A stretch of DNA of 64,000 bases from CAIMUS01 sp046347625 (GCA_046347625.1 JAXMFU010000002.1:1054001-1118000), one strand, 5' to 3'; counted from the first letter of the stretch, positions 18,090 through 27,505 are shown. Program-made: numbers and translations. The notes: generated by a model from the letters alone, not told the origin.

Positions 18090-18834
18090 CCAGTATGCTT
18101 GGACTAACCGCTGGTGCCACCACCACCCTGTCGAGAAACTGCTGCTGGCGGGCGGGTTACTACTCCTTAGCATGATTCTGCCGCCGCTGACGACCGCGCC
18201 GATCGTCCTGCTGGTGGTAGGATTGGCCACCGTGGTCGGGGCTGGCATCCCGGCGGCGACGCTGGGACGGTTCATCGCGGTGCCAGGAACTTTCTTGTTG
18301 ATCGGCATACCGTTTTTGGCATTATCGGTTAACAGCGCCGAGGGGATCGGCTTTTCCCTCTCAGGACTGGAGACGGCGTTGCGGGTGGTGGCGCGATCGC
18401 TGGCAGCCATCGCCAGCATGGCTTTCCTGACCCTTACCACCCCTGTCGTCGCCTGGGCGCCGCTGCTGCGCCGGTTGGGCGTACCGCAAGTTATCGTCGA
18501 AATCATGCTGTTGATTTACCGCTTGATATTCGTTTTTGCGGAACAGGCCGTTACGACTTCGCAGGCGCAGACCGCGCGCCTTGGTTACAACGGGATACGG
18601 CGCAGTTTCCGTTCGCTGGGGTTGCTGGTGGCCGGTCTGTTTGGCCGCTCACTGGCACAGATGCGGCGGCTGGAGATCGGCTTGGCGGCGCGTAATTTTG
18701 ACGGTGAATTCCGCGTGTTGCAGCCGACTTATGAATTATCGCCCTGGCGCCTGGCGCTGATAGGGGGCGCTCTATTAATAGTGGCGATAGTGGGCCTGCT
18801 GGGTAGCTCCCTGCCGGCCATGGCCATGAACTGA
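18076..18834 (+). CDS. cbiQ: Cobalt ECF transporter T component CbiQ
   Basis: The transmembrane coupling subunit of the transporter. ATG 18076 (MYLTDQYAWTNRWCHHHPVEK) overlaps the end of cbiN by 14 bases and gives 252 residues; the open frame extends further upstream but inside cbiN. Several membrane helices and the cytoplasmic ARxxG-like coupling motifs (QTARLGYNG and LAARNFDG) are visible; these helices contact the ATPase CbiO. Confidence 0.93.
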   Translation: MYLTDQYAWTNRWCHHHPVEKLLLAGGLLLLSMILPPLTTAPIVLLVVGLATVVGAGIPAATLGRFIAVPGTFLLIGIPFLALSVNSAEGIGFSLSGLETALRVVARSLAAIASMAFLTLTTPVVAWAPLLRRLGVPQVIVEIMLLIYRLIFVFAEQAVTTSQAQTARLGYNGIRRSFRSLGLLVAGLFGRSLAQMRRLEIGLAARNFDGEFRVLQPTYELSPWRLALIGGALLIVAIVGLLGSSLPAMAMN

Positions 18835-19703
18835 TGGACCCGATCATTCTGGCCGCCAGGAACATCGATTATGTCTACCCTGGCAAGGTACAGGCCCTGC
18901 AGGGTCTCAGCCTGGATATCGCCAAAGGGCGCAAGTTGGCCATTCTGGGGCCGAACGGTTCCGGCAAGACCACTTTGCTGTTGCATCTTAATGGCACGCT
19001 TAGACCCCGCCGAGGTGAAATCCTGCTCGACGGTCGCCCGGCGGCTTATGACCGCCGTTCTCTCAATAGCTGGCGCAGCCGGGTCGGTCTGGTGTTACAG
19101 GAACCTGAAGACCAGCTTTTCTCGGCCAGCGTATATCAGGATATCTCCTTCGGTCCCCTGAATCAGGGGTTGTCCGCACTGGAAGCGCGCGAACGGGTAC
19201 GGGAAGCCTTGGTCGCCTTGCAGATCGAAGGATTGGCCGAGCGGGCGACTCACATGCTGAGCTTTGGACAGAAGAAACGGGTGGCTATTGCCGGCATTCT
19301 TGCCATGCGCCCGGAGGTGTTGATTCTGGACGAGCCGACCGCCGGCCTGGATGCGCAGGGGGTGGCGCAGTTGCTCACCGTGCTGGAGGAACAGCGCCGG
19401 GCCGGGACTACCCTGGTATTCGCCACGCATGATGTCGACCTGGCCTATACATGGGCCGATGGGGTGGCGGTTTTTTGCGACGGACAGGTACTCGCCCAGG
19501 GAGAAACCGTGGCCATCTTAAGCGACCGAAAGTTGTTACAGGCCGCCCGCCTGGAAATGCCCTGGCTGCTGGAAGTCGCCCAGGCGCTGGGCGCGAAGGA
19601 GTCACCGCCGCGTTCACAGCAGGCACTGCTGGACTTGTTACGCCTATCCGATTCTCAACCATCCCATGAAAGAACTTATCCTCGGCGGCACCCGTTCCGG
19701 TAA
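18834..19703 (+). CDS. cbiO: Cobalt ECF transporter ATPase CbiO
   Basis: ABC ATPase that powers cobalt uptake. The 289-residue protein has Walker A GPNGSGKTT (39-47), Q-loop region QEPEDQ, the signature LSFGQ (143-147), Walker B LILDEP (164-169) and a switch histidine in FATHDVD. It starts within the TGATG junction with cbiQ and ends 38 bases inside cobU, so the operon is tightly packed. Confidence 0.95.
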   Translation: MDPIILAARNIDYVYPGKVQALQGLSLDIAKGRKLAILGPNGSGKTTLLLHLNGTLRPRRGEILLDGRPAAYDRRSLNSWRSRVGLVLQEPEDQLFSASVYQDISFGPLNQGLSALEARERVREALVALQIEGLAERATHMLSFGQKKRVAIAGILAMRPEVLILDEPTAGLDAQGVAQLLTVLEEQRRAGTTLVFATHDVDLAYTWADGVAVFCDGQVLAQGETVAILSDRKLLQAARLEMPWLLEVAQALGAKESPPRSQQALLDLLRLSDSQPSHERTYPRRHPFR

Positions 19704-20184
19704 AAGCGCCCTGGCCCAGCAGCGGGCCGAACAGAGCGGGCTGGCGGTGACCTATATTGCCACCGCTCAAGTACTGGATGGAGAAATGGCCGAGCGCATT
19801 GCCCGGCATCGGCAGTCCCGACCCGCCGGTTGGCACCTGCTGGAAGAACCGCTGGCCCTGGCCCAGGCGCTGCACACCCAGGCCGCCGCCGACCGTTGCC
19901 TGTTGGTGGATTGCCTGACTCTCTGGTTAAGCAATCTGTTGGCAATCAGCGAGGAACGACTGCTGTACGAAAAGCAGGCTCTGCTGGAAGTTTTGCCCGC
20001 TTTGCCGGGCTATCTGATCCTGGTCAGCAACGAAGTCGGCCAGGGCATCGTGCCCGTCAATCCACTGGCGCGGCGCTTCCGCGACGAGGCCGGCTGGCTA
20101 CATCAGGCAATCGCACACCACTGCGAACGGGTTACCCTGACGGTCGCCGGTCTACCGCTTATCCTTAAAGGCACGACAGCATGA
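19666..20184 (+). CDS. cobU: Adenosylcobinamide kinase / guanylyltransferase
   Basis: CobU phosphorylates adenosylcobinamide and then attaches GMP, activating the corrin for nucleotide-loop assembly. The 172-residue protein has the P-loop GGTRSGKS (7-14), the ATAQVLDGEMAERIARH segment carrying the guanylylated histidine, and the C-terminal SNEVGQGIVP motif. It lies between the cobalt transporter and cobT with overlaps on both sides. Confidence 0.95.
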   Translation: MKELILGGTRSGKSALAQQRAEQSGLAVTYIATAQVLDGEMAERIARHRQSRPAGWHLLEEPLALAQALHTQAAADRCLLVDCLTLWLSNLLAISEERLLYEKQALLEVLPALPGYLILVSNEVGQGIVPVNPLARRFRDEAGWLHQAIAHHCERVTLTVAGLPLILKGTTA

Positions 20185-21224
20185 ACACGAACTGGTTGTA
20201 CGATCCCATCCCTGAACCGGATGCCGACTGCTTTACCGCCGCGCGGGAACGGCAGGCGCAATTGACCAAGCCGCCAGGCTCGCTGGGTCGGCTGGAGCAA
20301 GTAGCCCAGACTTTGGCGGCGCTGCAAAAAACCCAACGACCGAGCTTGGAACGGATACGTGTCGTCGTATTCGCCGCCGATCATGGCGTGGTCGAGGAAG
20401 GTGTATCGGCTTTTCCCCAAGCCGTGACCGGCGAGATGGTGCGTAACTTTGCCCGCGGTGGCGCGGCGATCAGCGTGCTGGCCAATGAGTGGGATGCCGA
20501 ACTGGAAGTCTTTAACGTGGGTACGGTGCAGCCCTTGGAAGAATTGCCCAGGGTGCTGGACCGACGGGTTGGACCCGGTACGGCCAATTTTCTACACGAC
20601 CCGGCAATGACGCCGGAGCAATTGAGTGCCGCTTTAGCGGTCGGTCGGGAGGCGGCGGAACGGGCCGCCGTCGCCGCTACCCAGCTTTTTATCGGTGGTG
20701 AAATGGGCATCGGTAATACCACCGCCGCCGCCGCCGTGGCGTGCAGCCTGTTGGATTTACCGGGATCGGCCTTGGCCGGTCCAGGCACCGGCTTGGATAC
20801 CGCCGGCGTCAATCACAAGGCCCGGATCATCGACCGGGCGCTGGCGCGACACCGGACGACCGATCCGCTGGAAGCGCTGCGACAGTTCGGTGGTTTCGAG
20901 ATTGCCGCGTTAACCGGCGCTTATCTACACAGCGGGCAGTTGGGCATTCCGGCACTGGTGGACGGCTTTATCACCACGGTGGCCGCCCTGGTGGCCTTAC
21001 GGCTGCAACCGCGATTGGCACCCTGGCTGTTCTACGCCCATTGTTCCGCCGAACCGGGGCATCGAAAGCTACTGGAAGCGATCGGCGCGGAACCGTTGCT
21101 GAATCTGGGCATGCGCTTGGGGGAGGGCAGTGGCGCGGCGGTGGCGTTGCCGTTGTTGCGCGCCGCCGTGGCCCTGCATCGGCACATGGCAACCTTTGCC
21201 GAGGCCGGAGTGTCGGAGGGTTAA
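20181..21224 (+). CDS. cobT: Nicotinate-nucleotide-dimethylbenzimidazole phosphoribosyltransferase
   Basis: CobT makes alpha-ribazole phosphate from the lower-ligand base and nicotinate mononucleotide. The 347-residue protein has the LTKPPGSLGRLE N-terminal motif, FAADHGVVEEGVSA and the catalytic glutamate in RLGEGSGAA (about E315). It overlaps cobU by ATGA and closes the riboswitch-controlled operon. cobS and cobC are not found in the window. Confidence 0.95.
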   Translation: MNTNWLYDPIPEPDADCFTAARERQAQLTKPPGSLGRLEQVAQTLAALQKTQRPSLERIRVVVFAADHGVVEEGVSAFPQAVTGEMVRNFARGGAAISVLANEWDAELEVFNVGTVQPLEELPRVLDRRVGPGTANFLHDPAMTPEQLSAALAVGREAAERAAVAATQLFIGGEMGIGNTTAAAAVACSLLDLPGSALAGPGTGLDTAGVNHKARIIDRALARHRTTDPLEALRQFGGFEIAALTGAYLHSGQLGIPALVDGFITTVAALVALRLQPRLAPWLFYAHCSAEPGHRKLLEAIGAEPLLNLGMRLGEGSGAAVALPLLRAAVALHRHMATFAEAGVSEG

Positions 21225-21250
21225 GGTAGGTACCGGCACTATTTCCAGTC

Positions 21251-21289
21251 GTAGGCCGGAATAAGCGAAGCCTGCGGAGCGTTTCCGGC
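21251..21289 (+). repeat. REP-like palindrome (GTAGGCCGGAATAAGCG)
   Basis: The unit starts GTAGGCCGGAATAAGCGAAG and closes with a GGAGCGTTTCCGGC arm. It closely resembles enterobacterial REP sequences in head and layout. It lies between the converging cobT and glycosyltransferase genes. Confidence 0.65.
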
Positions 21290-21304
21290 GTTTCCGGGCT
21301 AAGG

Positions 21305-22450
21305 TTACGTCGGCAACAGCGATTCATAAACCTCCTGATACTTTGTCGCCATCGCCGCCAAACTGAAACGTTCCACCGCCGTTTTGCGGGCTGCATCCGC
21401 GTGTGCCGCACGTAAGCCAGGATCGGCCAGATACCCGGCGAGAATCTTTACCAGGGAATCGACATCACCCGGTCGAAACCAGCGTCCGGTAACACCGTCT
21501 TCAACCAATTCCACATTACCACCTACCGCCGTGGCGACCACCGGTAAACGACTCGCCATCGCTTCCAAAACCGTATTGGAAATGCCTTCCGCCAACGACG
21601 GTTGCACGAAAATATCCAGCGAGCGATAAACCGCCGGGGTATCATTACGAGCGCCGGGCATCCAGACCTGCTCCGCAATGCCCAAGGTCTGCGCCAGTTG
21701 CCGCAACTCGGCGAGCAACGGACCATCGCCAACCAATGCCAGGTAGGCATTACCCGCTAATTCAGGTACAGTTTTTCTCAATTCGGCGAACGCTTTAAGC
21801 AGAGTCGCCTGATCCTTGACCGGTTGAATACGGCCCAAGGCACCGATCACAATTTTATTTTCTCCTAAGAATTCCGGCGGTAGAACGTCGGTAGGTTTCC
21901 GCGTATCCGGTGCAAAGCGCTCGGTGTCCACGCCATTATAGATTTGGGTAATACGCTCCGCCGCCACGCCGACCCGATTGATAAGATAGCGCTCCAAATC
22001 CTTGGAGACCGTAATATAGTGGGTCACGAATGGCCGGTGCAGCGCCCGTAACCCGGCCAATTTTCGATTATCACCGCGCAGATCGTCTACATCTCGTCCA
22101 TGCTCCCCATGAATACGGCAGCGAATTCCCGCCAGCCAGGCCGGCGGCAAGGCATCCAAACCCGATAGATTGCGAGTATGGACAATGGCCGGGCGTAATT
22201 TCCGAAAGAGGCGAAATAATTCAACACGCAGTTTCCAAACACCGATTTGCGAACGATGTAAAGGTATTATTTGCACATCGTCGCGGGCAATGCGCTGCCG
22301 GAACTCGGAGTCATTCTCGATGCAAACGATGGCATGGCGAAAGCGTGATTCCGGCAGGCGGTTGATAAGATTCACCAGGCCGTTCTCCATGCCACCCATA
22401 ACCAGATGATGGATAACGTGAACGATAAAAGGGCGTTTATCTTGTTGCAT
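21305..22450 (-). CDS. PEP-CTERM/exosortase-associated glycosyltransferase (TIGR03088-like)
   Basis: A 381-residue GT-B fold, GT4-type glycosyltransferase. The N-terminus IVHVIHHLVMGGMENGLVNL and the RFRHAIVCI segment match TIGR03088 sugar transferases linked to PEP-CTERM/exosortase exopolysaccharide systems. The donor-site part has ALGRIQPVKDQ and the EGISNTVLEAMA motif containing the second conserved glutamate. It probably transfers a sugar to a lipid-linked polymer on the cytoplasmic side. No exosortase gene is adjacent, so the locus is isolated. Confidence 0.8.
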   Translation of the reverse strand: MQQDKRPFIVHVIHHLVMGGMENGLVNLINRLPESRFRHAIVCIENDSEFRQRIARDDVQIIPLHRSQIGVWKLRVELFRLFRKLRPAIVHTRNLSGLDALPPAWLAGIRCRIHGEHGRDVDDLRGDNRKLAGLRALHRPFVTHYITVSKDLERYLINRVGVAAERITQIYNGVDTERFAPDTRKPTDVLPPEFLGENKIVIGALGRIQPVKDQATLLKAFAELRKTVPELAGNAYLALVGDGPLLAELRQLAQTLGIAEQVWMPGARNDTPAVYRSLDIFVQPSLAEGISNTVLEAMASRLPVVATAVGGNVELVEDGVTGRWFRPGDVDSLVKILAGYLADPGLRAAHADAARKTAVERFSLAAMATKYQEVYESLLPT

Positions 22451-22716
22451 TTGACGTTTTCATTAATTACAGCAAAGTAGAATAAGCGCTATACTCATGG
22501 CAAACCTGAGCCGCAAACCTGACAGCTTGCCGGCTCGCATACGGCAATGTAGTGTGTCAGTGTCAACGTGCTGGATCTCGCTGCGCTCAGAAGTATCAGT
22601 TTTCATCGGATGATCTCTCATGGATGTTGCGGATTGTAGCATGAAAGCGTATAACAGTCGGCGTACTTTAACCTTCAAGCGAATATAGCTTGTATCGGAA
22701 TCTGATAGTGGCAACC

Positions 22717-24192
22717 ATGGCTGAATTAGAATCTTTATTTCCATCGGATATACCGCCCAGCGTTACATCGAAAGTGCTGGATAGTGTCTCTCGTAGCTTT
22801 CTGGAAAAAATCGAAGCCCAGGACAAACTACTAAGGCAACAATTCGAGGGACGGCTTCAAGTGCAATCGACGCTGACTCGTCAACTCGTTTCCTTTCAGG
22901 CCAGCAAGACCTGTCCAGCCTACCGCTGGTTCAAATATAAGGAAGCATTCTCGGCAGCATTGGTGCAGGACTTGTTACAACGGAATAACATAAGCTCCGG
23001 TCAAGTGCTCGATCCTTTTGCCGGCAGTGGAACGACTTTATTTGCAGCGAGTGCGCTTGGCCTGAACGCGACGGGTATAGAACTTCTACCCATTGGCGTG
23101 GAGATCATCCGCACGCGGCAATTGATAGAACGGGAATTAACGCCCAGTGAGTTCGAAGTGCTCGATCGCTGGCGAAGAGTTTGCCCGTGGCGAGAATCAC
23201 CCACACGCGAGGCCTTGCCAATGCTCAATATCACCGCAGGCGCTTACCCATCTAGAACTCTGGACGCCATCGAGCGCTATCTTGGGGCGCTTGTCAACGA
23301 ATCACCGCGTGTACAAAACGTGCTGCGCCTTGCCTTATTGTGCATTCTGGAAAGTGTCAGCTACACCCGCAAGGATGGGCAGTACCTTCGCTGGGATTAT
23401 CGCTCCGGGCGGCGGCAAGGCGCTAAACCCTTTAATAAGGGAGCCATCCTGGATTTTGACCAGGCTATTACTGCCAAGCTTAATGAAATACTCGGCGATG
23501 TGCGCCCGATCGATACTCAAACCCAGTTGTTCAATCTCGATCAGTCTGTTGTTACGCCGGGGCAATTAGAGGTGCTGCACGGCTCCTGCTTACACGAATT
23601 ACAGCGTCTGACGAGTGATTCATTCGATGCTATCATTACCTCACCACCTTATTGTAACCGCTACGATTACACGCGCACCTATGCGTTGGAATTGGCACTG
23701 CTGGGTATTACTGGTGACGCCCTTATCGCCTTGCGGCAGGAGATGCTCTCCTGCACTGTCGAGAACCGACCCAAAGCACTACTGGAATTAAATCCTCATT
23801 GGCAGGAAGCCATCGAAGCCGCTAACGAGCAGACCTTATTGCAGACCATCCTTGAGCATCTCAACGACCAGAAGGAGCGCAAGCTTATTAATAATACTGG
23901 CATTCCGCGCATGGTGAAGGGTTATTTCTATGAAATGTCTTGTGTGATTTTCGAGTGCTTCCGGGTACTGAGGCCAGGTGCAAAACTCTTTATGGTGAAC
24001 GATAACGTGCGCTATGCAGGGGCGAGCGTGTCGGTTGATCTTATTTTGTCCGACATTGCCGAAAAATTGGGTTTTCGAGTACCTGTTCTCATGATTCTAC
24101 CCCAAGGCAAAGGCAACAGCAGCCAGCAGATGGGAGAACATGGCAGGGACGAACTGCGCAAATGCATTTATGTGTGGGAGAAGCCGGAGTGA
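22717..24192 (+). CDS. Type II DNA methyltransferase (likely N4-cytosine)
   Basis: The modification enzyme of the adjacent restriction system. The S-adenosylmethionine motif DPFAGSGTT is at 99-107 and the catalytic SPPY motif at 309-312 (TSPPYCNRYDYT), in the amino-methyltransferase order expected for N4-cytosine or N6-adenine enzymes; SPPY favours N4-cytosine. ATG 22717 gives 491 residues; an in-frame TTG at 22690 is possible. The nuclease gene follows with a 4-base overlap. The size fits AvaI/BsoBI methylases. Confidence 0.85.
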   Translation: MAELESLFPSDIPPSVTSKVLDSVSRSFLEKIEAQDKLLRQQFEGRLQVQSTLTRQLVSFQASKTCPAYRWFKYKEAFSAALVQDLLQRNNISSGQVLDPFAGSGTTLFAASALGLNATGIELLPIGVEIIRTRQLIERELTPSEFEVLDRWRRVCPWRESPTREALPMLNITAGAYPSRTLDAIERYLGALVNESPRVQNVLRLALLCILESVSYTRKDGQYLRWDYRSGRRQGAKPFNKGAILDFDQAITAKLNEILGDVRPIDTQTQLFNLDQSVVTPGQLEVLHGSCLHELQRLTSDSFDAIITSPPYCNRYDYTRTYALELALLGITGDALIALRQEMLSCTVENRPKALLELNPHWQEAIEAANEQTLLQTILEHLNDQKERKLINNTGIPRMVKGYFYEMSCVIFECFRVLRPGAKLFMVNDNVRYAGASVSVDLILSDIAEKLGFRVPVLMILPQGKGNSSQQMGEHGRDELRKCIYVWEKPE

Positions 24193-25178
24193 CCACGCTA
24201 CCGGGACAGCCTGTAGGTAATAAGAATGTTGGTCAGCCTTATCAAGCTCATCTGAATAGTAAAGACGATCTTATCACGAGCCATACCAAGACCCGTGCTG
24301 CATTTCTTGAACTGGCCCTGGAAAAAAACCGACAAGCCACACCATTCGTAGCACAGGCACGTGTCCTCAAAGCTGCTGCTTTATCCCTTACAAAGCCAAC
24401 TGAGCTTTTAACTATTTCAGGCATTCAACCGGCATTGGTAGCAGCGGCTGGTATTTCAGACAAGGCGGCAGGCCACCTTGAAGTCGCAGTCAAAGAGCAG
24501 GCGGTGCGAGACTTCATCATTAACTTCCTCGATACTGCTGGCGAGGATTGGGTTGAGGAGCTAGTCTTTCGGTTTCTGATCACCCGTGGAGATACCGTCG
24601 GCGGATCAATGAGGAATATCGGTGGAGCTATTGCACAGCGCAAGCTGATACGTAGCATTATTGCGACTCTGTTACTGGCAAATGTCTCATTCGAGTGGCG
24701 CGATGCTAAAACAAGAAAATGGCTTCAAGGTGATCAGATCGACCCTAATATTGAGTTTAGAGCTAATGGACTTAGCTGGAAAAATGCTCAAGGTCCTCGC
24801 ACGCTGCGATATAACTACAGTCCTACTATCGTGGGTAAAAATATAGATCTATGCTTACTCGCATGTACCCCAAAATTTTTCGACAGTGCTGTAAAAGAAG
24901 CTTCACTTTACGTTGCATTGGGCGAACTGAAGGGCGGCGTTGACCCGGCTGGTGCTGATGAGTATTGGAAGACTGCTCGTACTGCCTTATTACGTATTCG
25001 GGAAGCCTTTTTAAAGCTTAATCTTGCGCCTGCTTCGGTATTCATTGGGGCCGCCATTGTCGATAGCATGGCTAACGAGATTTGGAAGCAGTTGGGAGAC
25101 CGCACACTAACAAATGCAGCTAATTTAACGGATGACAATCAACTCGCGTCCGTATGCCGGTGGCTCACTGAATTGTAA
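24189..25178 (+). CDS. AvaI/BsoBI-family type II restriction endonuclease
   Basis: A restriction enzyme likely to cut at a CYCGRG-type site, inferred from family. GTG 24189 is chosen over ATG 24162 because GGGAG (24176-24180) lies 8 bases upstream and the GTGA overlap with the methylase stop is typical of coupling. The 329-residue length is close to BsoBI. The active-site segment reads ELKGGVDPAGADEYW. D220 with E246 and K248 matches the D, E-x-K catalytic layout. The specificity is not proven by the sequence. Confidence 0.82.
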   Translation: MTTLPGQPVGNKNVGQPYQAHLNSKDDLITSHTKTRAAFLELALEKNRQATPFVAQARVLKAAALSLTKPTELLTISGIQPALVAAAGISDKAAGHLEVAVKEQAVRDFIINFLDTAGEDWVEELVFRFLITRGDTVGGSMRNIGGAIAQRKLIRSIIATLLLANVSFEWRDAKTRKWLQGDQIDPNIEFRANGLSWKNAQGPRTLRYNYSPTIVGKNIDLCLLACTPKFFDSAVKEASLYVALGELKGGVDPAGADEYWKTARTALLRIREAFLKLNLAPASVFIGAAIVDSMANEIWKQLGDRTLTNAANLTDDNQLASVCRWLTEL

Positions 25179-25240
25179 GGTAAACTCAACCTTTGTAAGG
25201 GCACGTTAACGCATTGCGTTGATGGAACAAAGCGTGAAAA

Positions 25241-25279
25241 CCTGGATTGCGCTCGCCAGCTTCGCTCCATCCAGGCTAC
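25241..25279 (-). repeat. REP-like unit (GTAGCCTGGATG family)
   Basis: On the minus strand it starts GTAGCCTGGATGGAGCGAAG and ends GCGCAATCCAGG. A second copy is at 43367-43406 on the plus strand. Both lie beside heptamer arrays. Confidence 0.65.
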
Positions 25280-25328
25280 ACTGCTTCGGCATTCCTGAAT
25301 AAAGCGGCAGCACCTCATCGGACACAAA

Positions 25329-25480
25329 TAGCCTTTAGCCTTTAGCCTTTAGCCTTTAACCTTTAGCCTTTAGCCTTTAGCCTTTAGCCTTTAGCCTTTA
25401 GCCTTTAACCTTTAGCCTTTAGCCTTTAGCCTTTAGCCTTTAGCCTTTAGCCTTTAGCCTTTAGCCTTTAGCCTTTAAAG
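25329..25480 (-). repeat. Heptamer tandem array (GGCTAAA)n
   Basis: Twenty exact-length units occupy 25334-25473, read TTTAGCC on the plus strand or GGCTAAA on the minus strand. Two units (25355 and 25404) are TTTAACC, 49 bases apart, which suggests duplication of a seven-unit block. The array abuts the holC stop codon (25475-25477) and runs in the holC sense direction. Because seven is not a multiple of three, successive TAA triplets fall in all three frames. Confidence 0.9.
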
Positions 25481-25903
25481 CCGATGGGAAACCGGTTCAT
25501 AACCCCGGTCCCGATAAAAACGAAACCGCTCTCGTGATTTGGTCAGGACGGCGGGCTGCTGATCGACCAGTTCCGCCACCCGCTCGTAGCGCTCGAAAAA
25601 TGCCGGCACGGTATCGCTCAGATTGATCAAGACTCCTGCCGCGGGTGGCGGTGTTTCGTCCGAGCCGATCAACACCGGCGAGGTATCGCCCGCGGGCGGC
25701 GGACAGAGTGTATGGGGAACAAAGCTGCCCTGCCGGAAAGTCCACAGCAGATCGTCCAGTTGCCGGGCCTGTTCGGGGGAAGCGGCATGAACATAGACTC
25801 GATGGCCCAGCCCATAGGCTTTCTCGGCCAGGCGGCAGGCGAATGACAGTCTGCCATTCGGCTCCCGGCCGGGCAGTACGTAGAAATCGATCCGTAGCGC
25901 CAT
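25475..25903 (-). CDS. holC: DNA polymerase III chi subunit
   Basis: HolC links the polymerase III clamp loader to single-strand binding protein. The 142-residue sequence has the family N-terminus (DFYVLPGREPNGRLSFACRLAEKAYG) and the LDDLLWTFRQGSFVPH segment. It starts just after pepA, as in many gammaproteobacteria. valS, the usual next gene, is absent; the (GGCTAAA)n array starts right at its stop codon. Confidence 0.9.
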   Translation of the reverse strand: MALRIDFYVLPGREPNGRLSFACRLAEKAYGLGHRVYVHAASPEQARQLDDLLWTFRQGSFVPHTLCPPPAGDTSPVLIGSDETPPPAAGVLINLSDTVPAFFERYERVAELVDQQPAVLTKSRERFRFYRDRGYEPVSHRL

Positions 25904-27415
25904 TTATGACTTGTTACCGCTCTCGTTCACCTGATCCAATAAATACTGGGTCAGCAATGGAACCGGACGGCCGGTGGCGCCCTTTTCCTTACCCGTTTTC
26001 CAAGCGGTGCCGGCAATATCCAGATGCGCCCAATGGAACTTTTTCGTAAACCGCGCCAGAAAACTGGCGGCAATGATCGCGCCGCCGTCACGGCTGCCGG
26101 AGATATTCGCTATATCGGCAAAATTGCTGTTCAGCGCTTCCTGATATTCCTCCCAGAGCGGCATTTCCCAGGCCCGGTCGGCCGCCGTCTCGCCTGCATT
26201 GAGCAGATCGTGCGCCAAAGGTGGATGGTTGCTGAATAAACCGTGGGGATGCCGCCCCAGGGCGATGATGCAGGCACCGGTCAGCGTGGCGATGTCGATC
26301 ACCGCCGCCGGCTCGAAGCGTTCACAGTAGGTCAGCGCATCACACAGGATCAAACGGCCCTCGGCATCGGTATTCAAGATTTCGATGGTCTGGCCGGACA
26401 GGCTGGTGACAATATCGCCAGGCTTGGTGGCGTGTCCGCTGGGCATATTTTCCACCGCCGGAATAATGCCGATCAGATTCACCGGTAACTGCAATTCCAC
26501 ACAAGCTCTAAAGGTTCCCAGCACACTGGCGGCACCGCACATATCGAATTTCATCTCGTCCATCTCGGCGCCGGGCTTGAGCGAAATTCCGCCGGTATCG
26601 AAGGTCACGCCCTTGCCGATCAAAGCGACAGGCTTACGCGCCTTGGACGCATTGCGGTACTCCAGCATGATCAATTTGGGGGGTTGCACGCTGCCACGGG
26701 CGACCGCCAGCAAGGCGCCCATGCCCAGTTTTTCCATTTGTTCCTGCTCCAGTACCTCGACCTTGATAGCGGGGAATTGCTCGCTCAACTTCTGGGCTTG
26801 CTCGGCCAGATGGATAGGAGTACAGATATTGCCCGGCCGGTTGCCCAAATCCTTGGTCAGCTTGACCCCGGCGGCAATCGCTATACCTTCCCGGAGTGCT
26901 TGCTCGCCTGCCGGCAGTTCCCGGCGATTGGGTACCGCCAGGATGAGCTTGCGCAGAGTCCGTCGTGGTGGCTCCTTTTTACTCTTGAATTCGTTGAACT
27001 GATACAGCGCTTCTTCGACCGCCTCGACCGCCTGGCGGATTTGCCAATCGTTTTCACGGCCCTTGACATTGAGATCGGTAAGATAACAGACCGTCTCGGT
27101 GGCGCCGGTCGTGTGCAGGGTGGTAACAGCCTTGGCCATGATCTGCCGGAAGCGGCGGTCGTCCAGGTCGCGTTCTTTGCCACAGCCTACCAGCAACACC
27201 CGATCACATAAGGCATTGGGCACCTGGAGCAACAGCAGGGTCTGGTCCGGTTTGCCTTCCATATCGCCTCGGCGCAACAGGTTGGAGAGATAACCCGCGC
27301 AGGCGCGATCGAACTGTTCCGCGGTGGAAGAGAGCCGCCGCGATTCATAGACTCCCAATACCAGGCAAGCCGTGCGTTGTTTTTCTGGATTACCGCTCTT
27401 GACAGAAAATTCCAT
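25904..27415 (-). CDS. pepA: Leucyl aminopeptidase
   Basis: A cytosolic M17 two-metal aminopeptidase, also a DNA-binding cofactor in some relatives. The 503-residue protein has the metal-binding segments GKGVTFDTGGISLKP and NTDAEGRLILCDAL and the GAASVLGTF helix. Length and order fit PepA. It is followed directly by holC. Confidence 0.96.
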   Translation of the reverse strand: MEFSVKSGNPEKQRTACLVLGVYESRRLSSTAEQFDRACAGYLSNLLRRGDMEGKPDQTLLLLQVPNALCDRVLLVGCGKERDLDDRRFRQIMAKAVTTLHTTGATETVCYLTDLNVKGRENDWQIRQAVEAVEEALYQFNEFKSKKEPPRRTLRKLILAVPNRRELPAGEQALREGIAIAAGVKLTKDLGNRPGNICTPIHLAEQAQKLSEQFPAIKVEVLEQEQMEKLGMGALLAVARGSVQPPKLIMLEYRNASKARKPVALIGKGVTFDTGGISLKPGAEMDEMKFDMCGAASVLGTFRACVELQLPVNLIGIIPAVENMPSGHATKPGDIVTSLSGQTIEILNTDAEGRLILCDALTYCERFEPAAVIDIATLTGACIIALGRHPHGLFSNHPPLAHDLLNAGETAADRAWEMPLWEEYQEALNSNFADIANISGSRDGGAIIAASFLARFTKKFHWAHLDIAGTAWKTGKEKGATGRPVPLLTQYLLDQVNESGNKS

Positions 27416-27505
27416 CTATGTTCCCCGTGGTCACTGTAACGCCGATACGCTTTCAGGTTGAACCCAAGTTGGCGTTTATACTGTATTTTAGGGCTTGGTA
27501 GCTAG

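Noticed and set aside
25329..25480. CRISPR-like appearance of the heptamer array
   Set aside because: Units are 7 bases without spacers and no cas genes are present; it is a simple tandem repeat.
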